A stretch of DNA of 64,000 bases from Cypionkella sinensis (lineage in GTDB: Bacteria > Pseudomonadota > Alphaproteobacteria > Rhodobacterales > Rhodobacteraceae). The stretch lies in assembly GCF_042646385.1 (NCBI RefSeq), contig NZ_JBHRTO010000001.1, positions 372,001 through 436,000 of the forward strand, read 5' to 3'. The notes below the pieces were generated by a model. That model was not told where the DNA came from. It worked only from the letters and a program-made list of their open reading frames with translations, and ran no database searches. How positions within the stretch are numbered: the first letter of the stretch is position 1; every line of letters starts with the position of its first letter. The position numbers and the translations under genes were made by a program. Shown piece after piece: positions 16,799-24,279 of this stretch.

Positions 16799-16972
16799 TC
16801 AGTGCAGATCCGTCGCGGCGCGTCGGATCGGCCATCCGGGCCGGGGCGCGGGGATGTGGGGATTTTGCGCGGCTTGTTCCAATGCGGCAGCAAGGCTGGC
16901 TTCGCGGGCTTTCAGGCGCGCGAGGGTGGCGCGGATTTCGGACAGCTCATCTGCGGGGCTGAGGCTTGGCAT
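16799..16972 (-). CDS. Small putative coiled-coil protein (57 residues)
   Basis: A short leftward ORF starting MPSLSPADELSEIRATLARL and continuing as a charged heptad-like helix to about residue 36, then a Pro/Arg-rich tail with PRPGWPIRRAA. AGGAGA lies six bases before the ATG. The open frame, the clean ribosome-binding site and the codon pattern support a real gene in an otherwise empty 466-base gap. I do not recognise a function. Confidence 0.55.
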   Translation of the reverse strand: MPSLSPADELSEIRATLARLKAREASLAAALEQAAQNPHIPAPRPGWPIRRAATDLH

Positions 16973-17126
16973 CGGATTCTCCTGTCAAGGCGTGATGCGG
17001 ACAGGATGGCGGGCGATTGGTTAATGTGCGGTTTCCATCTGTCCGCGCCGCCGATAAATTTTCTTGCATTGTGGGCGCACCCGGCAAATTCTGAAGCTGT
17101 TTCAGGAAGTTCATTTGGAGACGCAT

Positions 17127-18101
17127 ATGTGGGATTTTTCGATGGCGCAGGCGCTTGGCCTGATGCGCAAGACTGCACCTTTTGTGCTGTTCCGCGTGCT
17201 GGTGTATTTTGGCATTTCGGTGGCGTTCATTCTGGTGACGGGCACCGGGGCGGGGATTGGCTGGGGCGTGGGTGCCTTTGGCGACGGCGATTTTCAGATC
17301 AACTCGACGTTTTACGGTGGGCTGATCGGCTTTTCGGCGACGGCGGGCGTGCTGTTCTTTGTGCGCGACTACATTCTTTACATCGTGAAGGCAGGCCATA
17401 TCGCGGTGATGGTCGAGATCATGCAGGGCGGTCAGGTGCCGGGTGGACGTGGGCAGATTGAGCATGCGACGGCTGTGGTGAAGGCGCGGTTTGGCGAGGC
17501 CTCAGCTTTGTTTGCGCTGGATAAGCTGATCAAGGGTGTGGTCGGCGTGATTACGGGGCTGATGCAGGGTATTCTGGGCTTTTTGCCGATCCCCGGACTG
17601 GATCAGATGATGGGCGTGGTGCGCGCCTATTTGAAAGTGGCGGTCGGGCTGGTGGATGAGGTGATTTTGGCGCATGGCATCAAGACGCGCGCCGAAAATC
17701 CGTGGAGTTCGGCGCAGGATGGGTTGGTGCTTTATGCGCAAAACGCGCGGCCCTTGTTGATCAATGCGGCTTGGTTGACCTTGTTCAGCTATGGGCTGTC
17801 GTTTGTGGTGTTTCTGCTGATGTTGGCACCCGCGGCGCTGGTGGTTTACATGATCCCCGGATCATGGTCGGCGGGCGGCTTTGTTTTTGCCATTCTGTTT
17901 GCCTGGGCGGTGAAGGCGGCGCTGATTGAGCCCTTTGCGATTGCCTGTCTGTTGCAGGTGTTTTTCAAAGTCACTGAAGGCCAGCAGCCTGATCCGGTCT
18001 GGCGCGGCAAGTTGGAAAGCGCGACTGACAAGTTCAAGGAATTGGGCACGCGGGCGGCGAGTTGGGCCGGTGCCCGGTTTGGTGGCATGACAGCACGCTA
18101 G
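17127..18101 (+). CDS. Multi-pass membrane protein of unknown function
   Basis: A 324-residue protein with hydrophobic segments near residues 20-50 (VLFRVLVYFGISVAFILV and a Gly-rich GTGAGIGWGVGAFGDG), 60-85, 140-160 (GVVGVITGLMQGILGFL), 205-240 and 248-285. A family-like feature is the long amphipathic block VVKARFGEASALFALDKLIKG between membrane parts. The start at 17127 follows TTGGAG; an earlier in-frame start at 17064 is not supported. It has no close partner; the neighbours are a small leftward ORF and a pcm-like gene. No function can be assigned. Confidence 0.8.
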   Translation: MWDFSMAQALGLMRKTAPFVLFRVLVYFGISVAFILVTGTGAGIGWGVGAFGDGDFQINSTFYGGLIGFSATAGVLFFVRDYILYIVKAGHIAVMVEIMQGGQVPGGRGQIEHATAVVKARFGEASALFALDKLIKGVVGVITGLMQGILGFLPIPGLDQMMGVVRAYLKVAVGLVDEVILAHGIKTRAENPWSSAQDGLVLYAQNARPLLINAAWLTLFSYGLSFVVFLLMLAPAALVVYMIPGSWSAGGFVFAILFAWAVKAALIEPFAIACLLQVFFKVTEGQQPDPVWRGKLESATDKFKELGTRAASWAGARFGGMTAR

Positions 18102-18282
18102 AGTGCAACATTTACAGGCGGTGCTGCCCTGGTTTGCTTTCAATCTGATTCCGATTGAAAACAAACCGCTTTAATTGCCGCAGATCATCACTTTCGGTGG
18201 GCGGATGCGATGGGGCGTTGCTCTGTCTGATCAGATGTGGCAAGAGGAATAAGACGCAAACTAGACTGGTGAGTTTAGCCAT

Positions 18283-18921
18283 ATGAGCGATTTTTCTGCC
18301 CGCCGCGTGATGATGGTCGATACTCAGGTTCGCCCCTCGGATGTTACGAAATTTCCCATCATTGCGGCGATGCTCGCGGTGCCGCGTGAGGCCTATGTGC
18401 CGCATTCGAAATCGGAAGCGGCTTATGTCGGTGAGAACCTTGAAATCGGCAACGGTCGGGTGATGGTGGAAGCCCGCACTTTGGCCAAGATGCTGGATGC
18501 GCTGGATGTGCAACCCACTGATCGCGCTTTGTATGTTGCAGGCGGGCTGGGCTATGGCGCGGCCGTGCTGGGGCAGATGACGGCTTCGGTGGTTATGGTC
18601 GAGTCTGATGCAGGGCTGGCGGGTGCTGCGCAGGCGACTTTGGGTGCCGGCAATGTCTGCGTTGTGACCGGGCCTCTGGAGTCGGGTGCGGCGGGGTCTT
18701 ATGACGTGATCCTGATCGAAGGCGGTGTGCAGGACGTGCCCGAGACGCTGCTGGCGCAACTGGCTGAAGGTGGCCGGATTGCCGCGATTTTCATGCAGGG
18801 CGCTCTTGGCGCGGTGAAGATTGGCCATAAATCCGATGGGCGGGTGAACTGGCGCTTCAGCTTTAACGCCACGGCCCCGGTGCTGCCGGGATTTGCAAAG
18901 GCTGCGGCCTTTGCTTTGTAA
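18283..18921 (+). CDS. Protein-L-isoaspartate O-methyltransferase-like protein
   Basis: A 212-residue protein with the PCMT N-terminal pattern: RRVMMVDTQVRPSDVTKFPIIAAMLAVPREAYVP and the YVGENLEIGNGRVM segment. The SAM-binding motif I is degenerate, LYVAGGLGYGAAVL, where true Pcm enzymes have a glutamate and an acidic or Gly-rich GTGSGY. The later VILIEGGVQDVPETLLAQL is conserved. It is followed by a TolC-family gene 76 bases on. Repair of isoaspartyl residues is the family role; the weak SAM motif makes catalytic activity uncertain. Confidence 0.8.
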   Translation: MSDFSARRVMMVDTQVRPSDVTKFPIIAAMLAVPREAYVPHSKSEAAYVGENLEIGNGRVMVEARTLAKMLDALDVQPTDRALYVAGGLGYGAAVLGQMTASVVMVESDAGLAGAAQATLGAGNVCVVTGPLESGAAGSYDVILIEGGVQDVPETLLAQLAEGGRIAAIFMQGALGAVKIGHKSDGRVNWRFSFNATAPVLPGFAKAAAFAL

Positions 18922-18997
18922 AGCATAGACGTGGCGGCGGGCTATGGTCTCGCCGCTGACAACAAGCGCACAAAGCGCAGCTATATATGAGGACGTG

Positions 18998-20392
18998 ATG
19001 CAGAAGTTCTGGACAGCAGTGGCGGTGACGGCGGCAATGGTGGCGGCCCCCGCCGCGCGGTCCGAGACTTTGGCGGATGCGCTGATCTCGGCCTATAAAA
19101 CCTCGCATCTGCTGGATAAAAATCAAGCGGTGTTGCGGGCGGCGGATGAAGATGCGGCGGTGGCCTTGGCGCAGTTGCGCCCGGTGATCGCGTTCTCGAC
19201 GCAGGCGACCTGGACCAAGCTGGACAACGCTTTTACCAATAGCCTTTTTACCGGCGTTCAGGGGCCGTTCTACACGGAATCTACCGACGCTTCGGCGCAA
19301 CTGACGGCCTCTTTCCTGATCTATGCCGGTGGGCGCGGCAAGATGGCGGTCGATGCGGCGCGGGAAAGTGTGCTGTCGACGCGCGAGGCTTTGGTGAATG
19401 TCGAACAGCAGGTGCTGCTGGCTGCAGTGTCGGCCTATGTCGATATGCGGCTTCAGGCGGAGATTGTGGCGCTGCGCGAATCCAACGTGCGGCTGATTTC
19501 CCAGGAATTGCAGGCCGCGAAAGATCGGTTTGATGTGGGCGAGGTCACGTTGACCGACGTGTCCTTGGCCGAAGCGCGGCGGGCTGCGGCGCAGTCAGGG
19601 CTGGCGGCAGCGCAGGGTGCTTTGGAAGTCGCGCGCGAGCGTTACAAGGCGGCGATTGGCCACTATCCGGGCAAACTGGCAGGTCTGCCGAAGCTGCCTT
19701 ATGCTGCGAAATCGGAAGAGGCTGCGCGCGCGATTGCGGTGCGCAACCATCCGGTGATCAAGCAAGCCGGGCATGAGGTGAAAATCTCGGATATTCGTGT
19801 GAAGATCGCCGAAGCCGCGTTTTTGCCGACGGTCAGCAGTTCGCTGACGGTCAATGAGGATTGGCGGACGGGCACGGGCAATACCGTCGCGGGGATCAAG
19901 TTCAGCGACACGATCTATCAGGGTGGCGAACGCTCGGCTTTGTATCGCAAGGCGCTGGCGGGCAAGGAAGCCGCGGCTGCGGCGCAGTTGCAGGCGGTGG
20001 TTGATGTGTCGGAAGGCGTGGGCCAAGCGTGGTCGAACGTGATGGTGCAGCAAGCGTCGATTCAGGCTGGTGGCTTGCAGGTGACGGCGGCGCAAAAGGC
20101 GTTTGACGGCGTGCGCGAGGAAGCGACCTTGGGCGCACGCACCACGCTGGATGTGCTGAACGCTGAGCAGGAATTGCTGAACGCACGCGCGGCCAAGCTG
20201 CAATCAGAGGCCAGCCGTTATGTCGGTGTTTATCAACTGCTTTCCACCATGGGGCAGTTGACGGCAGAGCAGTTGAATCTGGGCATCACCACCTATGATC
20301 CCGAAGCCTATTACAACGCGGTCAAGAAAGCGCCGCTGACCTCGACCCGTGGCAAGAAACTGGACAAGATTCTGGAAAAGATCGGCAGATAA
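18998..20392 (+). CDS. tolC: TolC family outer membrane efflux protein
   Basis: A 464-residue outer-membrane channel subunit. The signal peptide is MQKFWTAVAVTAAMVAAPAARS with cleavage after about residue 22. The mature chain begins ETLADALISAYKTSHLL and has the two-fold TolC repeat, each with long helices such as VDARESVLSTREALVNVEQQVLLAAVSAYVDM in altered form and DGVREEATLGARTTLDVLNAEQELLNA. It serves type I secretion and tripartite efflux pumps as the outer-membrane exit duct. Start at 18998 follows GAGGACGTG; an earlier in-frame start at 18944 would destroy the signal peptide. It is followed by a strong terminator. Confidence 0.92.
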   Translation: MQKFWTAVAVTAAMVAAPAARSETLADALISAYKTSHLLDKNQAVLRAADEDAAVALAQLRPVIAFSTQATWTKLDNAFTNSLFTGVQGPFYTESTDASAQLTASFLIYAGGRGKMAVDAARESVLSTREALVNVEQQVLLAAVSAYVDMRLQAEIVALRESNVRLISQELQAAKDRFDVGEVTLTDVSLAEARRAAAQSGLAAAQGALEVARERYKAAIGHYPGKLAGLPKLPYAAKSEEAARAIAVRNHPVIKQAGHEVKISDIRVKIAEAAFLPTVSSSLTVNEDWRTGTGNTVAGIKFSDTIYQGGERSALYRKALAGKEAAAAAQLQAVVDVSEGVGQAWSNVMVQQASIQAGGLQVTAAQKAFDGVREEATLGARTTLDVLNAEQELLNARAAKLQSEASRYVGVYQLLSTMGQLTAEQLNLGITTYDPEAYYNAVKKAPLTSTRGKKLDKILEKIGR

Positions 20393-20420
20393 GCCGGCTT
20401 TTTCGCCACGACCCTGAATG

Positions 20421-20456
20421 CGGCCCCTGCCCGGATGCGGTGCGGGGGCCGTTTTC
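20421..20456 (+). terminator. Rho-independent terminator after tolC
   Basis: A ten-base-pair stem, CGGCCCCTGC (20421-20430) with GCGGGGGCCG (20442-20451), one G-T wobble, followed by TTTT. Confidence 0.8.
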
Positions 20457-20581
20457 GTTAAACTGCTTGGCACTCTATCCGCTTGATCGTTCTCGCTATT
20501 GCGCCAATTCCTTGTCTTGTGCAGCTTTGATCGCTAGACTGATCGTTAATACCGCAGTTTGAAACGTGTAGGGCGCCGCTG

Positions 20582-21373
20582 ATGTCAGAGCCGTTGAGTT
20601 CGACCGAGATTGAAGATGTGTTGTCCTCTATCCGCAGGCTGGTGTCGGACGAAACCCGGCCTACGCCGAAACCTGTGGCGGTCGCGGGGGACAAACTGAT
20701 TCTGACGCCTGCGCTGCGCGTGGTGCAGACCGGGCCTGCGGCTGAGGCTCCTGCAGGGGATACGATGCCGATGTTCGTGGCGGTGCCGCGCAGCAATCTG
20801 ATGGACGCGCCGCGTGGTGGTTTGGGCGATGTTGTTGCCAGCGTCGGGGCTGCGGTGGATGAAAGCCCGGATGACTGGGAAGCCGAGACAGGCGATACGG
20901 CGCCGCAGCCGGATCTGGCTGCGGATGTGGCAGCGGCAAACCCTTGGGCATTGCCGATGGAACAGGCCTTTGCCGAGGATAGCGAGGTGGCTGATGCCAC
21001 CCCGACCGACCATTTTGAATATCACCCGGCAGAACCCGCGCCAACACCGGCTTGGGCACAGGCGGTAGAGGCTGCGCAGGATGATGATGACATCGCCAGC
21101 ACAGCACCACTGCAAGGCACGGTCGAGCCTGATCCGGTCTGGGCCGATGCGGCTGAGGCCAGCGTGCTGGCCGAGTTGGCCCAATCCGATGCCGACGCGG
21201 ATGACGCCTACGATCAGGGGATGCGGTTTGACGAAGATGTGTTGCGCGAATTGGTGCGCGACATGCTGCGCGAGGAACTGGCGGGCAAGATGGGTGAGCG
21301 GATCACCCGCAATATCCGCAAACTGGTGCGCGCCGAGATCGCACGGGCGCTGGCGGCGCAGGAATTTGAATAA
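20582..21373 (+). CDS. PopZ-like (DUF2497-type) polar organising protein
   Basis: A 263-residue acidic protein in three parts. The N-terminus EIEDVLSSIRRLVSDETRP resembles the short PopZ/DUF2497 N-terminal helix. Residues about 30-210 form a Pro/Ala/Asp-rich disordered linker. The C-terminus FDEDVLRELVRDMLREELAGKMGERITRNIRKLVRAEIARAL resembles the PopZ oligomerisation helices. PopZ forms polar condensates that anchor the centromere and signalling proteins in alphaproteobacteria. The call is made from this architecture, and the identity to known PopZ is clearly limited. Confidence 0.6.
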   Translation: MSEPLSSTEIEDVLSSIRRLVSDETRPTPKPVAVAGDKLILTPALRVVQTGPAAEAPAGDTMPMFVAVPRSNLMDAPRGGLGDVVASVGAAVDESPDDWEAETGDTAPQPDLAADVAAANPWALPMEQAFAEDSEVADATPTDHFEYHPAEPAPTPAWAQAVEAAQDDDDIASTAPLQGTVEPDPVWADAAEASVLAELAQSDADADDAYDQGMRFDEDVLRELVRDMLREELAGKMGERITRNIRKLVRAEIARALAAQEFE

Positions 21374-21420
21374 GCGGACCTAGGGCGCGCGAACCAAAGC
21401 CTAGAATGATCACAATAAAA

Positions 21421-21446
21421 AACGCGCCCAAGGGCGCGTTTGTTTG
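21421..21446. terminator. Bidirectional rho-independent terminator
   Basis: AACGCGCCC and GGGCGCGTT pair perfectly around a two-base loop, with an A-run before and a T-rich TGTTTG after. It separates the convergent popZ-like gene and the next leftward gene. Confidence 0.85.
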
Positions 21447-21466
21447 TTAACTGGGGGCAGGGCGGC

Positions 21467-21793
21467 TTAGGCCGCTTCTGCATGCTCCAATTCCAGCGCA
21501 TGACGACGCTCGGATTCCTCGCGCGACAGAGCCACCGAGGTGCGCACGCCTTTCGAGACGAATTCCATCAAGCCCTTGACGACACGTTCGTTCGGGTCGA
21601 TGCCCGAGCAGGACAACACTTCGCGGCCATCGCGCGAACGTGCCCAACGGGCGATCTGATCAGGGCCGTTGCCGTATTTCTTGTCATCTGCAATGGCATC
21701 ATCCAAAGCAGCCAAAACCACCGCCGCAAAAAGCTTGCGCGCCCGCTGGCCTTGCTCAAAGTTGAAGGCTGTGCTGTCAACCGTATCCAACAT
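21467..21793 (-). CDS. Small conserved protein of unknown function (DUF6280-like)
   Basis: A 108-residue cytoplasmic protein beginning MLDTVDSTAFNFEQG and containing RARKLFAAVVLAALDDAIADDKKYGNG and IARWARSRDGREVLSCSGIDPNERVV. I associate this pattern with a family of uncharacterised Rhodobacterales proteins (DUF6280), from memory only. The ATG at 21793 or the GTG at 21796 could start it; AAGGA lies just upstream. It is convergent with the popZ-like gene across a shared terminator. No function can be assigned. Confidence 0.78.
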   Translation of the reverse strand: MLDTVDSTAFNFEQGQRARKLFAAVVLAALDDAIADDKKYGNGPDQIARWARSRDGREVLSCSGIDPNERVVKGLMEFVSKGVRTSVALSREESERRHALELEHAEAA

Positions 21794-22009
21794 CACATTG
21801 TCCTTTTTTCTTGCTCTTGTATTTCCGTAACTTCCGCGCTTGTAACGTTTTGATAACGATTCGGGGGGCTAACTTTCGCATATCTGTCATGCGCTAACGG
21901 CATGGCTGGCAAAGTGGGCTACCGTATCTAGTCGTCTTGCTTGGAAGCAGAACTCGATATATAGGGAGCGCTTCACACACTTCAACCTTTTGACAAGGTT
22001 TTGCCACAA

Positions 22010-22573
22010 ATGCCGAAGATCAACGGAAACGAAATCAAACCGGGCACCATCATTGAACATGACGGGGGGCTTTGGGCTTCGGTCAAGGTCAACCATGTCA
22101 AGCCGGGCAAGGGCGGTGCTTTCGCGCAAGTAGAGTTGAAAAACCTGCGCGATGGCCGCAAGTTGAACGAGCGTTTCCGCTCGGAAGACAAGGTGGAACG
22201 CGTCGAGCTGGAGAACAAAGACCAGCAATTCCTGTATGAAACCGACGGACGGTTGGTGTTCATGGATTCTGAAACCTATGAGCAGGTTGAGATTGATGCC
22301 GAACTGCTGGGCGACCGTCGGCCGTTCCTGCAAGATGGCATGATGGCGACCGTGAACTATTTCGGTGAAGAACCGCTGAACGTCACGCTGCCGCAAAAGG
22401 TAAAATGCAAGATTGTCGAGACCGAGCCGGTGCAGAAGGGTCAGACGGCTGCCAACAGCTTTAAGCCGGCCATTCTGGACAACGGCGTGCGCATCATGAT
22501 CCCGCCGTTCATTGGCCCGGATGAGGAAATCATCGTGCATACCGAATTGATGGAATATTCGGAACGCGCGTAA
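22010..22573 (+). CDS. efp: Elongation factor P
   Basis: EF-P enters the ribosomal E site and relieves stalling at polyproline stretches. The 187-residue length is standard. The N-terminal KOW-like domain starts MPKINGNEIKPGTII, and the tip loop VKPGKGGAF carries K34, the position beta-lysylated in many bacteria. The C-terminal OB domains show GQTAANSFKPAILDNGVRIMIPPFI. The ATG at 22010 is chosen over an in-frame TTG at 22001 because EF-P proteins begin MPKI. It is monocistronic, with a terminator 24 bases after the stop. The long Pro-rich first protein of this window would be a client. Confidence 0.96.
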   Translation: MPKINGNEIKPGTIIEHDGGLWASVKVNHVKPGKGGAFAQVELKNLRDGRKLNERFRSEDKVERVELENKDQQFLYETDGRLVFMDSETYEQVEIDAELLGDRRPFLQDGMMATVNYFGEEPLNVTLPQKVKCKIVETEPVQKGQTAANSFKPAILDNGVRIMIPPFIGPDEEIIVHTELMEYSERA

Positions 22574-22596
22574 GGCTGCGCTGTTTGGGTGATCGG

Positions 22597-22624
22597 GGCC
22601 GTCCTGTTGGGGCGGCCTTTTCTT
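22597..22624 (+). terminator. Rho-independent terminator after efp
   Basis: GGCCGTCC (22597-22604) pairs with GGGCGGCC (22610-22617), followed by TTTTCTTT. It ends 12 bases before the next gene. Confidence 0.8.
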
Positions 22625-22635
22625 TGGGGGGCGTG

Positions 22636-23451
22636 ATGGATCAGGTTTTGCAGGCGGTGCGGGCGGCGGGCAAGGCTGCGGTGTTGCCACGGTTTCGGGC
22701 GTTGGGCGCGGGCGAGGTGGTGCAGAAAACCGATTTTGCCGATCTGGTGACGGTGGCCGATACCGAGGCCGAGGCGATGATTGGCGCCGCCCTGGCACAA
22801 AGCTGGCCCGAGGCGCGGGTGTTGGGCGAAGAGGCGGTGGCTGCCGATCCGGCTTTGCGCGATGCGATGGCGGGGCCGGGCTGGCAGGTGATCGTTGACC
22901 CGGTGGATGGCACCTGGAACTTTGCCAAGGGGCTTGCGAATTTTGGCATGATCGCGGTGGCGGTGCGCGATGGCGCGGCGCAGTATGGCTTGCTGTATGA
23001 TCCTCTGTTGGATGACTGGGTTGAGGTCACGGCGGGCGGGCCTGCGCGGTTTGTGCAGGCGGATGGCCGGGCGCAGGTGTTGACGGTGTCACGCGTCAGC
23101 GACGCGGCGCAGATGTGCGGCTTTATTCCGGTGGGGTTGTTTGGGCCAGAGCGGAAGCGTGCGGCGGTGCTTGCGGGGCTGTCCTATGGGCGCGTCACGT
23201 CTTTGCGCTGTTCCTGCCATGAATATCGGCTGATGGCGCAGGGGCATGTGGAATTCGTGATCTCGGGGCCGCATCCGCATCCTTGGGACCATGCGGCGGG
23301 CGTGCTGGCAGTGCAGGCGGCGGGCGGCGTGGCGCGGTTTCTGGACGGCGCCGCCTATGATCTGGCGCGGCGCAAGGGGGTGTTGGTGGTGGCCAATTCC
23401 GAGGCGACTTGGGAGCGGTTGGCGCGGGATTATGCGGCGCTGGCGGATTGA
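22636..23451 (+). CDS. Inositol monophosphatase family protein
   Basis: A 271-residue Mg-dependent phosphatase. The metal-binding motifs are LGEEAV (residues near 64-69), DPVDGTWNFAKG (about 92-103) and PWDHAAGVLAVQAAGG (about 216-231). IMPase, histidinol-phosphatase and 3'(2'),5'-bisphosphate nucleotidase share these motifs, so the substrate is uncertain. The ATG at 22636 follows GGGGGGCG; an earlier in-frame start at 22585 lies in the efp terminator. It is convergent with ygfZ, with a dispersed repeat in between. Confidence 0.88.
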   Translation: MDQVLQAVRAAGKAAVLPRFRALGAGEVVQKTDFADLVTVADTEAEAMIGAALAQSWPEARVLGEEAVAADPALRDAMAGPGWQVIVDPVDGTWNFAKGLANFGMIAVAVRDGAAQYGLLYDPLLDDWVEVTAGGPARFVQADGRAQVLTVSRVSDAAQMCGFIPVGLFGPERKRAAVLAGLSYGRVTSLRCSCHEYRLMAQGHVEFVISGPHPHPWDHAAGVLAVQAAGGVARFLDGAAYDLARRKGVLVVANSEATWERLARDYAALAD

Positions 23452-23478
23452 GGCCTGGCGCTGCTGGGGGCGGTGGGT

Positions 23479-23512
23479 GCCTCCGGCGGGGATATTTAGG
23501 CAGAGAGGATGA
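23479..23512. repeat. Dispersed intergenic repeat, copy 4
   Basis: GCCTCCGGCGGGGATATTT followed by AGGCAGAGAGGATGA, between the convergent ends of the IMPase-family gene and ygfZ. Confidence 0.75.
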
Positions 23513-23526
23513 CCAGAGCGCGGGGA

Positions 23527-24276
23527 TTACAGCGTGATTTTGGCGCTGCCTGCGGTGAGGTTTTCGCTGCGGTCAAAGCGCAGGTACGCGATGGCGCGGT
23601 TGCCACTTTGCGTGAACAGGGTGCCTGCGGGTTTTTCGCCTTGCAGGATCGGCGTGCCGACCGGGGCTGCGCCGTCGATTGTCACGGTGATCAGGCCCTT
23701 TTTCAGCTCGGTCTTGTGCTTCATCCGCGCGGTGACTTCTTGCCCCACGTAGCAGCCTTTGCGGAAATCGACGCCGTGCAAGCGTTCAAACCCGGCTTCG
23801 AGCAGGTAGCTGTCATCGGGGATCAGTTCGATCCCGGTTTCGGGGATGCAATGGGCGACGCGGATGGCATCCCAGTCGATTTCTGGCGCGCCTGCGGCGG
23901 CACCATAGCCGCGCCAGCCAAGCGCGTCGTGGCGGGGATCGGCGATGGCGCCGGGCGGGGTGGCGCCCAAGCCGCGCGCCACTTTCAGGTCGCTGGCGGC
24001 GAATTGCACATCGGCGCGCAAACGGTACATCGACAGGCGGCGGATGGTGGCGTCCGCGATGCTGTCTTTGATGTCCAGAAGCAGACGGTCGCCTTGTGCC
24101 ACCAGCAGGAAATCGGCGAGATACTTGCCCTGCGGCGTCAACAGCGCTGCCCAGACCGCGCCATCGCCACGGCCCAAGGGCAGCACATCATTGCTGACCA
24201 TGCCTTGCAGAAAGGTCAGCCGATCTGCCCCGGTGACGGTGTAGACGCGGCGGTCGGCGGCCAATTCACCCAGCAT
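23527..24276 (-). CDS. ygfZ: YgfZ/GcvT-like folate-binding protein (Fe-S cluster assembly factor)
   Basis: A 249-residue tetrahydrofolate-binding protein of the YgfZ/IBA57 family, which helps mature certain [4Fe-4S] enzymes. The diagnostic motif KGCYVGQEVTAR is present in FRKGCYVGQEVTARMKHK, and the N-terminus VTGADRLTFLQGMVSNDV matches the family. It is three bases from the MsbA-like gene upstream, so the two may be co-transcribed. Confidence 0.92.
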   Translation of the reverse strand: MLGELAADRRVYTVTGADRLTFLQGMVSNDVLPLGRGDGAVWAALLTPQGKYLADFLLVAQGDRLLLDIKDSIADATIRRLSMYRLRADVQFAASDLKVARGLGATPPGAIADPRHDALGWRGYGAAAGAPEIDWDAIRVAHCIPETGIELIPDDSYLLEAGFERLHGVDFRKGCYVGQEVTARMKHKTELKKGLITVTIDGAAPVGTPILQGEKPAGTLFTQSGNRAIAYLRFDRSENLTAGSAKITL

Positions 24277-24279
24277 GGT

